Shown here piece after piece: positions 35,683-44,349 of a stretch of DNA of 64,000 nucleotides. Position numbers and translations under genes: made by a program. This DNA comes from CAXWPM01 sp965206125 (lineage in GTDB: Bacteria; Acidobacteriota; Terriglobia; 20CM-2-55-15), in contig CBDBIN010000046.1 in the NCBI GenBank assembly GCA_965206125.1, forward strand, positions 558,001 to 622,000. The letters run 5' to 3'. Each line of letters starts with the position of its first letter. Position 1 is the stretch's first letter. The notes beneath the pieces were generated by a model, which was not told where the DNA came from, made no database searches, and saw only the letters and a program-made list of their open reading frames with translations.

Positions 35683-36753
35683 TTACCGACGGATTCGCTG
35701 GATCGCCAGAAGCGCCATCCGGATGTCGTCGGCCTTACCGGCTTCGGTGAGTTCCGCCCAGAGACGTTCCACCGTGTTGGCGTCCACCAGGCCCCGGACC
35801 GTGGTCCGCCAGCCCTGATCGCTACGGAATTGGTTTACAGCGTCCACAGCTTCCGTCGTGTAGAGGTTGCGGTCGGCCAGATCTTCCGGGAACTCGGCCG
35901 ATTCTGAATGGAAGTAACCGAGGGCGTGGAGCATCATCTTCAGTTGAAGGATGTCCCTGCCGCCCTGTTGTTGGAGGACGCGGAAGCCGAGTGTTTCGGA
36001 GATCGTGTCGTAGATTCGCCTCATTTCGCCCACGGGATCCGGGTTCTCACACACGTTGATCTGGACGGTAAGCCCGTCGGTGCGCCGCGCCATTCCCGGC
36101 CGGGGATCCGCTACGATCACGGCCGCCGATTGTGTTTCGCCGTGACGAGCATCGCCCCCCAGCACATGGCCCGCATTCAGCGCCTCGATGAGGCGGTCGG
36201 CAAGGTGCCGGTGGGTCCCCTCGCTCGCCTCGAACGTCCGGGCGACCGCATCGATTACTTCCGGCCCCACCAACGTGTTGCCCTGAACCACGTAGTTCGG
36301 ACCAGCCCGATGCCCGGACCATGAGCTGATGTTGCCGGTGTGCTGCGCGGACCGGCCATCGACTGCGATGACACCAATCTGGCGGCGAGCGGCGGCCTGA
36401 TCCTCGGCCAGCAGTCGCTCCAACGCGTCGTCCGGAGAGACGCCCTCGGCGATCAGATCCAACAGTTCGTAACCGTACTCGGTTCGCGTCGAAGCCTGCG
36501 TCGCCACGGCCCCGACCCCGACCCGCACCCAGGGCACGCCGTTTCCGACGCACGGGTTCCGCGTCGTCACCGTGACGCCCGACTCACCGGTTTCCGGATC
36601 CACGGCCGCGATGGAGAAGGTGTGAAAGATGAGTTCCTCTCCCTCCCACGCCACCGGTTCCTGCGCGGCCAGGGGCACTGAGGTCCCGATCGCCGAACCG
36701 ACAATCGCAACGGCGAGGCCTGAAATCATCCCTATCGAAAAAACCTGTTTCAT
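35683..36753 (-). CDS. Secreted DUF1028 protein with C-terminal peptidoglycan-binding-like domain
   Basis: ATG 36753 opens a signal peptide (MKQVFSIGMISGLAVAIVGS). The DUF1028 domain, of the Ntn-hydrolase-like type, is recognisable: FSIAAVDPETGESGVTVTTR, GVGAVATQASTRTEYG, GVIAVDGRSAQHTG and NYVVQGNTLVGPEVIDA. The last 80 residues look like a peptidoglycan-binding-1 helical domain (LQLKMMLHALGYF, YTTEAVDAVNQFRSDQGW). DUF1028 enzymes are suspected amide or peptide hydrolases; the substrate is unknown. The gene is divergent from a creatininase-family gene, and both would be secreted, which suggests a link in amide breakdown. Confidence 0.85.
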   Translation of the reverse strand: MKQVFSIGMISGLAVAIVGSAIGTSVPLAAQEPVAWEGEELIFHTFSIAAVDPETGESGVTVTTRNPCVGNGVPWVRVGVGAVATQASTRTEYGYELLDLIAEGVSPDDALERLLAEDQAAARRQIGVIAVDGRSAQHTGNISSWSGHRAGPNYVVQGNTLVGPEVIDAVARTFEASEGTHRHLADRLIEALNAGHVLGGDARHGETQSAAVIVADPRPGMARRTDGLTVQINVCENPDPVGEMRRIYDTISETLGFRVLQQQGGRDILQLKMMLHALGYFHSESAEFPEDLADRNLYTTEAVDAVNQFRSDQGWRTTVRGLVDANTVERLWAELTEAGKADDIRMALLAIQRIRR

Positions 36754-36891
36754 GGTCACTGAAACACCCCCGTTTGTATGACGGCCATAAACGTCGCATC
36801 ACACTACGGATGAGGCCGGTTTCGTTACGGTGCTTGCCACGGACTGCTTGGAAGGCCTTACTATACAGTCATTCCGACCCGGAGGTTCAGC

Positions 36892-37717
36892 ATGGCATTG
36901 AGGATTCTGTTTTCTGTCGATTCTATCGATCTTTACCGTAGACTCCGCCCTGGCACAGGCCCAGCCGACGACGCGAGAAATGAACCTGCTCGGATGGCAG
37001 GAGTTTGGCGAATTGGTCCCCGAGCAGGTCGCAACCGTCCTGATCCCAACCGGGACGCTGGAGCCTCACGGTGTCCTGCCCAACGGGTCGGACAACCTCG
37101 CTCCCGAGGCGATGGCGCGGGAGTTGGCCGAGCGCCTGAACGCCCTGATCGCCCCGACGCTGAACTATGGCGTCACCGGCGATCTCGACGCCTTTCCGGG
37201 AACGTTTTCCATCGGCGCCGAGGCCTATGAAACCTTCGTCACCGACCTCATGACAGGCCTGGCCCGCAACGGCTTCAAGAACCTTGTGATCCTGAACGGG
37301 CACGGCGGTGGCCAGACCGCGATTCTTCAGCGTGTGGCCGAAGAGGTCGGGAGGGAAGAACGCGTGCGCACTCTGGTGACGAACTGGTGGTCGATTGCGG
37401 GCGACATCACCCTCGAAGTGTTCGGGGAAGATGGAGGCCACGCCGGCAACAACGAGAGCGCATACGTCCAGGCGATCGTCCCGGACCACGTGCACCCGGA
37501 ACGCTATTCCGCGGACATGGCCAGCCCCGGCTCATCGCCGCCGGGCTGGAGCGCGTACCCGTTTCCGTCGTCTATCATCCTCTACCAGGAAGGCCAGGGA
37601 TACCCGGACTTCGATCCGGACAAGGCGGCGACCTACTTTCGCCGGGTCAACGACCGGATGGCAGAGCTGATCGCCTCGACGATCGAGAAGTGGGACCGGG
37701 CTGGAATTTTTCAGTAA
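36892..37717 (+). CDS. Creatininase-family amidohydrolase, signal peptide frameshifted
   Basis: ATG 36892 follows GGAGG (36881-36885) and starts MALRIL. After about 36910 the natural continuation LSILSIFTVDSALAQAQPTT is in another frame, so one base seems lost or gained in the signal peptide. From 36955 on the mature protein is intact. Metal ligands of the creatininase fold are present: PTGTLEPHGVLPNGSDN (E, H, D), ILNGHGGG (H) and GGHAGNNES (E). The 245-codon frame from ATG 36980 (MNLLGWQEFGELVP) would give a cytoplasmic protein. Family members hydrolyse cyclic amides such as creatinine; the substrate here is unknown. The frameshift could be a sequencing error. Confidence 0.75.
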
Positions 37718-37742
37718 GGGTCGCTCTATCTTGGCTGTCAGA

Positions 37743-38537
37743 TCAGGGATGGTTCTGACCGCGCCGTCGATTGACGAAGCGGACGAGGCGGGGCAGGGCA
37801 CCCGCCGGCAGGAGCCTGGTGACAAGGACGAAGAGGCGATTGATGAGGCCGGGCACAACGATTTGTCTACCGTCGAGCGTAGCGACATATGCGATGCGAG
37901 CGGCGTCCTCGGCCGTCATACCCGAATCCCTGCGTTTTTCGGTAATCCCCGCTCGGGCGCGGAATTCCGTCTGCGTGACGCCGGGACAGAAGACAGTGAC
38001 CGTCACGCCCGTGCCCTTGAGTTCGCTGTGTAACGACTGGGAAAAGGACAACAGAAACGCTTTCGAGGCTGCATAGACGGACTGAAAGGGAACGGGCGAG
38101 AAAGAATAGACCGAGGCCACGTTCAGGATCCTGCCGCTCCCGCGCCTGAGCATGGCCGGAAGTACCGCTCGCGTGAGTTTGAGCGCTGCGGTGAGCTGAA
38201 CGTTCAGTAGTTGGATATTCTCTTCGATGCTGGCGGAGACGAAGTCGCCGTGGACCCCGAAGCCTGCGTTGTTTACGAGCACTTCGTAGCGGTGAGGGCT
38301 GGCTGTCAGCGTGGCGATCAGATTGTCGACTGCCTCCTCGGCCGATAGATCCGCCGTAACGACCTCGGTTTGGACATGGTGCCTGTCCGAGCACTCGGCG
38401 GCCACCTCGTCCAACCGCGCCTTATCGCGACCGGTCAGGAAGACATTGAAGCCGCCGGAGGCAAACTCGGAGGCCAGCGACCGACCGATTCCTGACGACG
38501 CCCCCGTGATGACGACCCAGTTCGCGTCCGCGGTCAT
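37743..38537 (-). CDS. Short-chain dehydrogenase/reductase, possible acyl/alkyl-DHAP reductase
   Basis: 264 residues, classical SDR: cofactor loop ITGASSGIGRSLA, NNAGFGVHG, the catalytic Ser in LNVASVYS, and YAASKAFLLSF (YxxxK). The Arg in the GRDKARLDEV segment after strand 2 favours NADPH. Its start overlaps the stop of the alkyl-DHAP-synthase-like gene by 4 bp (ATGA), so the two are translationally coupled. SDRs reduce acyl- or alkyl-DHAP in ether-lipid synthesis (for example yeast Ayr1), which is the inferred role; the sequence alone only shows an SDR. Confidence 0.85.
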   Translation of the reverse strand: MTADANWVVITGASSGIGRSLASEFASGGFNVFLTGRDKARLDEVAAECSDRHHVQTEVVTADLSAEEAVDNLIATLTASPHRYEVLVNNAGFGVHGDFVSASIEENIQLLNVQLTAALKLTRAVLPAMLRRGSGRILNVASVYSFSPVPFQSVYAASKAFLLSFSQSLHSELKGTGVTVTVFCPGVTQTEFRARAGITEKRRDSGMTAEDAARIAYVATLDGRQIVVPGLINRLFVLVTRLLPAGALPRLVRFVNRRRGQNHP

Positions 38538-40360
38538 TTAAGGTTCGGGTCTTGATTGTCGGCGCCAAACACGTTGGTCGGATCCAGGCTCTTTTTCAAC
38601 TCGCGTTTCCAATCCAGAGCCGTCTGGGACATGATCCGCGGCAGGAAAGATCGCCGCAGTTTCCCCACGCCGTGGTGGTGCGACAGCGATCCGCCGGATT
38701 TCAGCATCTCGTCGCGCGCCGCGTTTTCCAGTTCGAGATAGACTTCCTGCGGATTCGGAACGCCCCGGTAGTAGAAGGCGAAGTAGAAGTAGATGCACAC
38801 GCCCGTGCGATAGATTTGGGTGATGCGTGCCGTTACGTACGGTTTTCCCGGCAAGCCGCGCCGCTCGTACTCCTCGACGAGGCGCCGTTCCACGTTCGTC
38901 GTGAGCGCCAGCGCATCGCTCCATGAGACCGAGGTTTCGAACGATTCCGCGATGATGTAGTAGTTCATCAGGAAGTCGCGGATGTAGGCGATGCTGTAGG
39001 TGAGTTGATAGCCACGCCTGCCGTTCTCGCTGCCGGCCTTCATGCCGCCGTGTCGAGCCGCGATCCGGTAGAGATCGCGCTGTTGCTGCGCAACTTCCGA
39101 GCGCGATCCTTCAAACACGAGCGTACACGCCACCATCTTGCCGGGTTCGAATCCCTTGATCTTCGTGACGAAGAAACGTTCCGCCTTGCTCTTCATCGCG
39201 GCCAGCCCGCTCGACTTCGGCTTCAACGCCAGGCCGAACTGAAACTGGAGGTTGTCGACCAGCCGCACGCTTGCCGGCGGCGTGGCTTCGCGCGCAAGGT
39301 CGTACATGAAGCGGAATCCATCTTCGAAGGTCGGGAACAGAACCGATCCGTACTCCTGGGCTTCCGGTAAGGGAAAAATCTTGACGACGGCTGACGTGAT
39401 GATGCCGAGGGTGCCCTCAGAGCCGAACATCAACTGTCGAAGATCGAGGCCTGTGGATTCCCGTGGTGAAACACCCGTCCGCCGGAGAGAGCCGGACGCG
39501 GTGGAGACATTCACATCGAGTACGAGATCTTCGATGTTGCCGTACCGGTTCTTCTTCATGCCGCTCGCGTTCGTTGCGATCCAGCCGCCGAGCGTGGAGA
39601 ATTCGACGCTGTCGGGTTCGTGGCCCATGGTGACGCCGTACTTCGCGAGTTCGGACATGATGAGACGACCGGTAGCGCCGGCCTGAATGCACGCCATCAT
39701 GTTGGAGCGGTCGATCCAAAGCACCCGGTTCATGCGCCGCATATCGATTGACACGATCACCCGTTGATCTTCAGAACGGCAGCGGAGGGCATCGGTGACG
39801 TTCGTGCCGCCGCCATAAGGGATCAGGGAAACGTCGTGCTTCTTCCCGGCTTCGATAAGGCTGGTCACCTGGTCTTCGGTTTCCGGGTAGACGACCAGAT
39901 CGGGAATGCGGCCCAGGCTTGCGTACTTGATCGCGTACATCTCTCCCTGGGTGTGACCGTGACCGTGCCGCAGGCGGAGCTCGCCGCTGTCGTCGATCTG
40001 GTTTGGATCCAGGAACTGAATGATGTCGACCAGAAACTCGGGGGACTTCTTCGGATCGGGGATGGCCGTCGGATAGCGCGGCGCATTCACAGTCGCGGGG
40101 TCGACATCGACCTCGAGAATTTCCCTCACCCAGGGCAGAAATCGCGGCAGTTCCTTTCCGCTCAGTTCGTAGCGAGTTCCCCGAATGGTAACGTGCCCGT
40201 CCTTGCTGAAATCGAAGCGGGTGTCGCGAAATCCCCATACGTCGGGACTTTCGGCGTCGCTCGGATCTTCGGGTGGGGGCGCATCGGGAACTATCAGGGA
40301 TCCGTCGGGTGCGGACGCTGATGAGTTGATGTCTTGGCGTGGCGTATCTTGCAAACTCAA
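38534..40360 (-). CDS. FAD-binding oxidase, alkyl-dihydroxyacetonephosphate synthase (AGPS)-like
   Basis: 608 residues from a TTG at 40360; no ATG is available near the beginning. A vanillyl-alcohol-oxidase-type FAD domain is clear: LVVYPETEDQVTSLIEAGKK, IPYGGGTNVTDAL, TMGHEPDSVEFSTLGGWIAT, NASGMKKNRYGNIEDLV and MFGSEGTLGIIT. The C-terminal HHHGVGK with the preceding GGSLSHH matches the conserved active-site His stretch of alkyl-DHAP synthase. The enzyme would exchange an acyl group of acyl-DHAP for a fatty alcohol, making an ether bond. Coupled to the SDR downstream and divergent from a HAD-IB phosphatase. Together they look like an ether-lipid locus. Confidence 0.85.
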   Translation of the reverse strand: MSLQDTPRQDINSSASAPDGSLIVPDAPPPEDPSDAESPDVWGFRDTRFDFSKDGHVTIRGTRYELSGKELPRFLPWVREILEVDVDPATVNAPRYPTAIPDPKKSPEFLVDIIQFLDPNQIDDSGELRLRHGHGHTQGEMYAIKYASLGRIPDLVVYPETEDQVTSLIEAGKKHDVSLIPYGGGTNVTDALRCRSEDQRVIVSIDMRRMNRVLWIDRSNMMACIQAGATGRLIMSELAKYGVTMGHEPDSVEFSTLGGWIATNASGMKKNRYGNIEDLVLDVNVSTASGSLRRTGVSPRESTGLDLRQLMFGSEGTLGIITSAVVKIFPLPEAQEYGSVLFPTFEDGFRFMYDLAREATPPASVRLVDNLQFQFGLALKPKSSGLAAMKSKAERFFVTKIKGFEPGKMVACTLVFEGSRSEVAQQQRDLYRIAARHGGMKAGSENGRRGYQLTYSIAYIRDFLMNYYIIAESFETSVSWSDALALTTNVERRLVEEYERRGLPGKPYVTARITQIYRTGVCIYFYFAFYYRGVPNPQEVYLELENAARDEMLKSGGSLSHHHGVGKLRRSFLPRIMSQTALDWKRELKKSLDPTNVFGADNQDPNLK

Positions 40361-40455
40361 TTCGCGATTCTATGCGTCTTTCCCCGCGAACTGAAGGGGA
40401 AAAACTCCGCGGGTCGTGAGCCGTACCCGAGGGATGCTGCCTATTCTGGTTCGAC

Positions 40456-40461
40456 TATAAT
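40456..40461 (+). promoter_or_regulatory. Possible -10 element TATAAT before the HAD-IB gene
   Basis: A perfect TATAAT immediately upstream of or overlapping the first ATG codons of the HAD-IB gene. No good -35 hexamer is seen 17 bases upstream. If real, the transcript would start near 40468 and be leaderless at ATG 40472. Confidence 0.3.
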
Positions 40462-41185
40462 GATGCACCTCATGAACAAGGCCGCTTTCTACGATCTGGA
40501 CGGCACGCTGCTTTCCTGCAATCTGGTTTCAACGCACGCTTACTACGCGCGCAACGATCGCTCGCCGCTCAGGAGCGCGTACCAGTTTGCGAAAGTCCTG
40601 TTGAGCGTTCCGATTCTGTTCGGACTCGATCTGTACTCGCGGTCGCTGTTCAACGTCTTCTCGTTTCGGGCATATCGCGGCATGCATCGTGACCGGTTGG
40701 TCGGCCTGGCCGACGATTTGTTCGAGGTGACCCTCAAACCTTCGATCGTTCCCCACGCACAGGCCTTGATCGACACGACACGCGAACTGGGCTACCGCAA
40801 CGTTCTGGTGACGGGCACGCTGGACTTCACGATTCGACCCATTGCGCTGCATTTCGGCATCGACGAAGTCATCTGTAACCGGCTCGAGTTCAGGGACCAT
40901 GTCGCTACCGGGCGCGTGCTCGGCACTCTGCTGGCGGAAACAGAGAAGGCTCGCTCGATCCGCGAGTACGCCGACCGGGAAGGTATTGACCTCGCCGAGT
41001 GCTGTGCGTTCTCCGACAGCTCTTCGGACGTGCCGATGCTCTCTGCCGTCGGCGATCCGGTTGCGACGAATCCATCCAGAAGGCTGCGCCGCATCGCCGG
41101 ACAGCACGACTGGCCGATTCTCGACCTTCACGAAGCATCTCCCCGCTTCCCACCGTTTTTGAATTCAGCAGAACCTGTTCGATAG
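40460..41185 (+). CDS. HAD-superfamily IB (phosphoserine-phosphatase-like) hydrolase
   Basis: Three ATGs (40460, 40463, 40472) are possible; the last gives MNKAAFYDLDGTLLSCNLVS. Motif I is DLDGT, motif II is VTGTLDFTI (S/T), motif III is the Lys in ETEKARSIREYA, and motif IV is CCAFSDSSSDVPML. HAD-IB hydrolases with a helical membrane-linked cap (VLLSVPILFGLDLYSRSLF) often accompany acyltransferases and ether-lipid enzymes. It is divergent from the AGPS-like gene and so may dephosphorylate a lipid-phosphate intermediate (inference). Its end faces the hairpin at 41256. Confidence 0.8.
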   Translation: MMHLMNKAAFYDLDGTLLSCNLVSTHAYYARNDRSPLRSAYQFAKVLLSVPILFGLDLYSRSLFNVFSFRAYRGMHRDRLVGLADDLFEVTLKPSIVPHAQALIDTTRELGYRNVLVTGTLDFTIRPIALHFGIDEVICNRLEFRDHVATGRVLGTLLAETEKARSIREYADREGIDLAECCAFSDSSSDVPMLSAVGDPVATNPSRRLRRIAGQHDWPILDLHEASPRFPPFLNSAEPVR

Positions 41186-41255
41186 GGTTGAGGACGAGAG
41201 CAAACCCGGTCGTTCCTGAGCTGAGGCGAAACTGGAATTGCTGATAGAGAGGATG

Positions 41256-41277
41256 GGGGACAGGGGAGCCTGTCCCC
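41256..41277. terminator. GGGGACAGG hairpin between converging genes
   Basis: GGGGACAGG pairs perfectly with CCTGTCCCC around the loop GGAG. It lies between the HAD-IB stop (41185) and the transglycosylase stop (41277). TAT follows on one side only, so termination is weaker than for the 35644 hairpin. Same repeat family. Confidence 0.55.
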
Positions 41278-42701
41278 TATTGCTGGACGAGGAGGACCTG
41301 ACCGACGTAGATGCGGCTGTTCCGCAGGCCGTTGAGACTCATCAGCTCGCCCATTCCGATCCCGAACCGTGTGGCGATTTCCGACAGGGTGTCGCCCCAC
41401 CGGACCAGGTATTCGCGCGCGGACACTCTGGCGTCGCCACCGGAGACCACCAGGGAATTGCCGACGACGATCCGATCCGACCGCAGCCCGTTCATCGCCA
41501 TCAACTGGCTCACGCCCAGGTCGAACTGTTCCGCGATTTCCGAGAGCGTGTCCCCGGGCTGAATCCGGTATTGCCCGTCCGAACCGACTTCGCGCGAAAC
41601 CGACCCGGAGACCCGAAGCGTCTCACCGACGAAAATACGGTCGTTCGTCAGGCCGTTCAGATCCATGAGCGCGTCGACGGTTGTCTGTTGACGTGCTGCG
41701 ATGAGCGACAGCGAGTCCCCGGACCGGACGCGGTAGCGGGCCCCGGGACCGGTCGGTGCGACGCGCGCGATGCGAGTCGTAGCGGTACTGAAATCCCGTG
41801 GAGCGTCTAGAGCGAGCGGCCCGAAGTAGTCAGAGTAGCTTTCGTAGACGTTCACGGCTGCGAGGAACTCAGCATAGAAGTTTTTCGAGGCGTACCCGAA
41901 AGTGCGGCTGCGGTAGTTTTGGATGACCGTCGCCATGTCGGAACCGTGCGCCCTTTGTGCCCGCTGCATTCCCGCCCGCCCGTGGTTGTAGGCTGTGACT
42001 GCCAGCGGCCATACATTCAAGGCATTGTAGTTCCCGCGAAGAAGCCTTGCGGCGGACCGTGTGGCGATGGCCGCGTTCAGCCGGTCGTCCCGACCTGAAG
42101 TGATGCGTATGAATTGGCGACCCGTGCTGCGGGTGAACTGCCAGATTCCAGCGGCACCGGTGCTCGAGCGCGCCGTGTTTTCGAAGGATGACTCAACGAG
42201 AGGCAGCAGGGTCAGGGCTTTTGGAACGCCCTCTTCTTCGAAGACCTGTTCGAAGTAGGCCAGGTACCGGCCGGACCGGATGATGCCGGCGCGGAATCGT
42301 TCGTTGATGCCGCGCTGGACGTGGATGCGGCTTCGCAGGACCGCGATATCCCCGGCTGTCATCCGCACCCCGTCGGCCAGGATGCGGTCGTAGATCTCGC
42401 GGGCGTCGGCGCTTAGCGCTTCCGGGGTCGAGATTCTGGACCGGATTTCGTCCAGAAGTTGCCGAACACGCCGCACCCCCCGATCCCGGTTCCGTTCAGT
42501 GATGACGTCGTAGATCAGATCGACCCGTTCGCGATCATGGACGATCAGGTCGTCCCCACCGTAGATCGTGAACACCTTTTCCCAGAACGCGATCCGATCG
42601 GCCAGTCCGTCTGCCGGGAATCCCGGAACCTGAGCCCCAAGGGGCAGGCACAATACGCTCGAAACGACGACAAAAAGAACGAACCGCAAGCTCGATTTCA
42701 T
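41277..42701 (-). CDS. MltD-like membrane-bound lytic transglycosylase with three LysM repeats
   Basis: ATG 42701 (MKSSLRFVLFVVVSSVLCLP) gives a signal peptide. The SLT domain carries the catalytic Glu in LLPLVESSFENTARSSTGAA, then GIWQFTRSTGRQFI and AVTAYNHGRAGM. Three LysM units at the end start YRVRSGDSLSLIA, YRIQPGDTLSEIA and YLVRWGDTLSEIA; these bind glycan. The enzyme cleaves peptidoglycan strands to 1,6-anhydro ends in the periplasm. A second transglycosylase of the same broad class is at 58724-60259. Confidence 0.9.
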   Translation of the reverse strand: MKSSLRFVLFVVVSSVLCLPLGAQVPGFPADGLADRIAFWEKVFTIYGGDDLIVHDRERVDLIYDVITERNRDRGVRRVRQLLDEIRSRISTPEALSADAREIYDRILADGVRMTAGDIAVLRSRIHVQRGINERFRAGIIRSGRYLAYFEQVFEEEGVPKALTLLPLVESSFENTARSSTGAAGIWQFTRSTGRQFIRITSGRDDRLNAAIATRSAARLLRGNYNALNVWPLAVTAYNHGRAGMQRAQRAHGSDMATVIQNYRSRTFGYASKNFYAEFLAAVNVYESYSDYFGPLALDAPRDFSTATTRIARVAPTGPGARYRVRSGDSLSLIAARQQTTVDALMDLNGLTNDRIFVGETLRVSGSVSREVGSDGQYRIQPGDTLSEIAEQFDLGVSQLMAMNGLRSDRIVVGNSLVVSGGDARVSAREYLVRWGDTLSEIATRFGIGMGELMSLNGLRNSRIYVGQVLLVQQ

Positions 42702-42873
42702 TCCGCCATAATCTCCGAACTGTTTCCGTTGGAAGCCTTTACGCCGCATCGTTAGTTCCGCATTCTATCATGGGGCCTTCTGGACTCCTTACCGATTAAT
42801 GACACCAGTCCTCGTTCGGAAAGACCGTGAGCCAGGTCACGTCGACAAGAAAGCGCAGAATTTGCGTCACCGG

Positions 42874-44217
42874 TCAGAGCTTCTTGAGGAGCGCCTGTGC
42901 AGCCACGTGCAACGGGTCCCACAGGCTGCTGTAGGGTGGTGTGTATCCCAGGTCGAGCTCGGTGATGGCGTCGACGGTTGCCGATGCCATCATGGCGGTG
43001 GCGGCCACGTCGATACGTTTGGACACGTCGCCGTAGCCCACCGCCTGTGCCCCGATAACTCGCCGCGAGCTGCGGTCCGCGATCAGCTTGACCCAGATCT
43101 TCTTCGCGTCCGCCCGGTAGCCCGCCCGGTCGAGGGCCTCGATTCGCACCGAGACAGTGGGGATTCCCTCTGCGGCCGCTTCGGCGAGGTTCAGGCCCGA
43201 GCGGCCCACGGCGAGTTCAAACACCTTGAGAACCGTCGTGCCCAGAGCCCCTCTGAACTTTCGGCGTCGTCCCGTCAGGTTGTCCCCCGCGACACGGCCC
43301 TGCTTGGCAGCCACGGTTCCGACGTAGTGGAGCACGGGTTTTCGCCGGATAAAGCAAAAGGACTCGGCGCAGTTGCCGGCGGCGAAGACCCCGGGAACGT
43401 TGGTTTCCATGTACTCGTCTACCGCCACTCCACGCGTGTCTCCCGTCCGGATTCCCGCCTCCCCCGCAAGCGTCGTATTCGGAAGCACTCCGGTGTCGAT
43501 GAGGACGAGATCCGTCGGGTGGACGCCGAGCACGCCTCGCGCCTTAACGCCCGTCACAGGCTCGGGCCCGACGAGAGCCTGGACCGGAGAGCCGGTCCTG
43601 AGGCTGACGCGGTGCCGTAGCAACTCGTACTCGATAATCCGGGCCATGTCGGGATCCACACTCGACAGGACCTGTGCGCCGGACTCGAAGATGGTGACCT
43701 CCTTGCCGAGCCGCCGGAGGCTCTCCGCCATCTCCAGCCCGACGTAGCCGGCGCCGACGATCGAAACACGGTGTGCCGCTTCGAGAGGCTCTTCGAGCCG
43801 GATCGCATCGTCCAGCGTCGTGACGGTGTGGACGTTGGCGAGGGATGTTCCCGGGATGTCGGGTAGGCGCGGCCGGACGCCCGTCGCCAGCAGCAGGCGG
43901 TCGAATGAGAACGAAAGCTTCTCGCCAGTGTCGATGCGTCGTGCGGTCACCCTCTTTCGCGAAGGGAGGATCGAGTCCACCTCCACATTGACATGGGCAT
44001 CGATCGATCGTTCGCTCTTGAGCGTCCCGGGAGTGAAACTCAGCAGATCTTCGGAGCCGACATCCCCTGCCAGGAAGTAAGGGATGCCGCACGTGCTGTA
44101 TGAAATGAACGGGGTCTTCTCGAGCACCGTGATCTCGGCGCGAGGGTCCAGACGGCGGGCCCGCGAAGCGGCGGTCATACCCGCGGCGTTGCCTCCGACG
44201 ACGAGAATCTTGGGCAT
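42874..44217 (-). CDS. FAD-dependent pyridine-nucleotide disulfide oxidoreductase, CoA-disulfide-reductase-like
   Basis: 447 residues. The N-terminal FAD site is VVGGNAAGMTAASRARRL. The single redox cysteine lies in FISYSTCGIPYFLAGDV, the hallmark of CoA disulfide reductase and NADH oxidase/peroxidase members. NAD(P) site: VSIVGAGYVGLEMAESL; second FAD motif: VPGVFAAGNCAE. The C-terminal dimer domain (GTTVLKVFELAVGRSGLN, DLGYTPPYSSLWDPLHVAA) is complete. It probably reduces a low-molecular-weight disulfide or oxygen/peroxide in the cytoplasm. It stands alone, with a repeat-rich stretch upstream. Confidence 0.9.
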   Translation of the reverse strand: MPKILVVGGNAAGMTAASRARRLDPRAEITVLEKTPFISYSTCGIPYFLAGDVGSEDLLSFTPGTLKSERSIDAHVNVEVDSILPSRKRVTARRIDTGEKLSFSFDRLLLATGVRPRLPDIPGTSLANVHTVTTLDDAIRLEEPLEAAHRVSIVGAGYVGLEMAESLRRLGKEVTIFESGAQVLSSVDPDMARIIEYELLRHRVSLRTGSPVQALVGPEPVTGVKARGVLGVHPTDLVLIDTGVLPNTTLAGEAGIRTGDTRGVAVDEYMETNVPGVFAAGNCAESFCFIRRKPVLHYVGTVAAKQGRVAGDNLTGRRRKFRGALGTTVLKVFELAVGRSGLNLAEAAAEGIPTVSVRIEALDRAGYRADAKKIWVKLIADRSSRRVIGAQAVGYGDVSKRIDVAATAMMASATVDAITELDLGYTPPYSSLWDPLHVAAQALLKKL

Positions 44218-44222
44218 AAGAT

Positions 44223-44253
44223 AGTTGTCAGTTGTCAGTCGTCAGTTATCAGT
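44223..44253. repeat. Short tandem TGTCAGT-type repeats
   Basis: Four imperfect 8-base units (AGTTGTCAGTTGTCAGTCG then TCAGTTATCAGT) are followed about 30-60 bases on by partly complementary units (CAACAGCCAACTGCTGACTG). The 130-bp stretch between the oxidoreductase and methyltransferase genes therefore can form a long imperfect hairpin. I see no gene in it. Confidence 0.6.
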
Positions 44254-44349
44254 AGGGGAAGCCAGGCCAGGGCTGCCAAAAGCCAACAGCCAACTGCTGA
44301 CTGAAAGCTGATTACCGAGAACGGATTAGTCATGGTTACCAAGCCACGA

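Noticed and set aside
39130..39160. GGTTCGAATCCC resembling a tRNA T-arm
   Set aside because: It lies inside the AGPS-like coding frame and no acceptor or anticodon stem could be paired around it.
44221..44260. CRISPR repeat
   Set aside because: Units are only 7-8 bases long, with no spacers.
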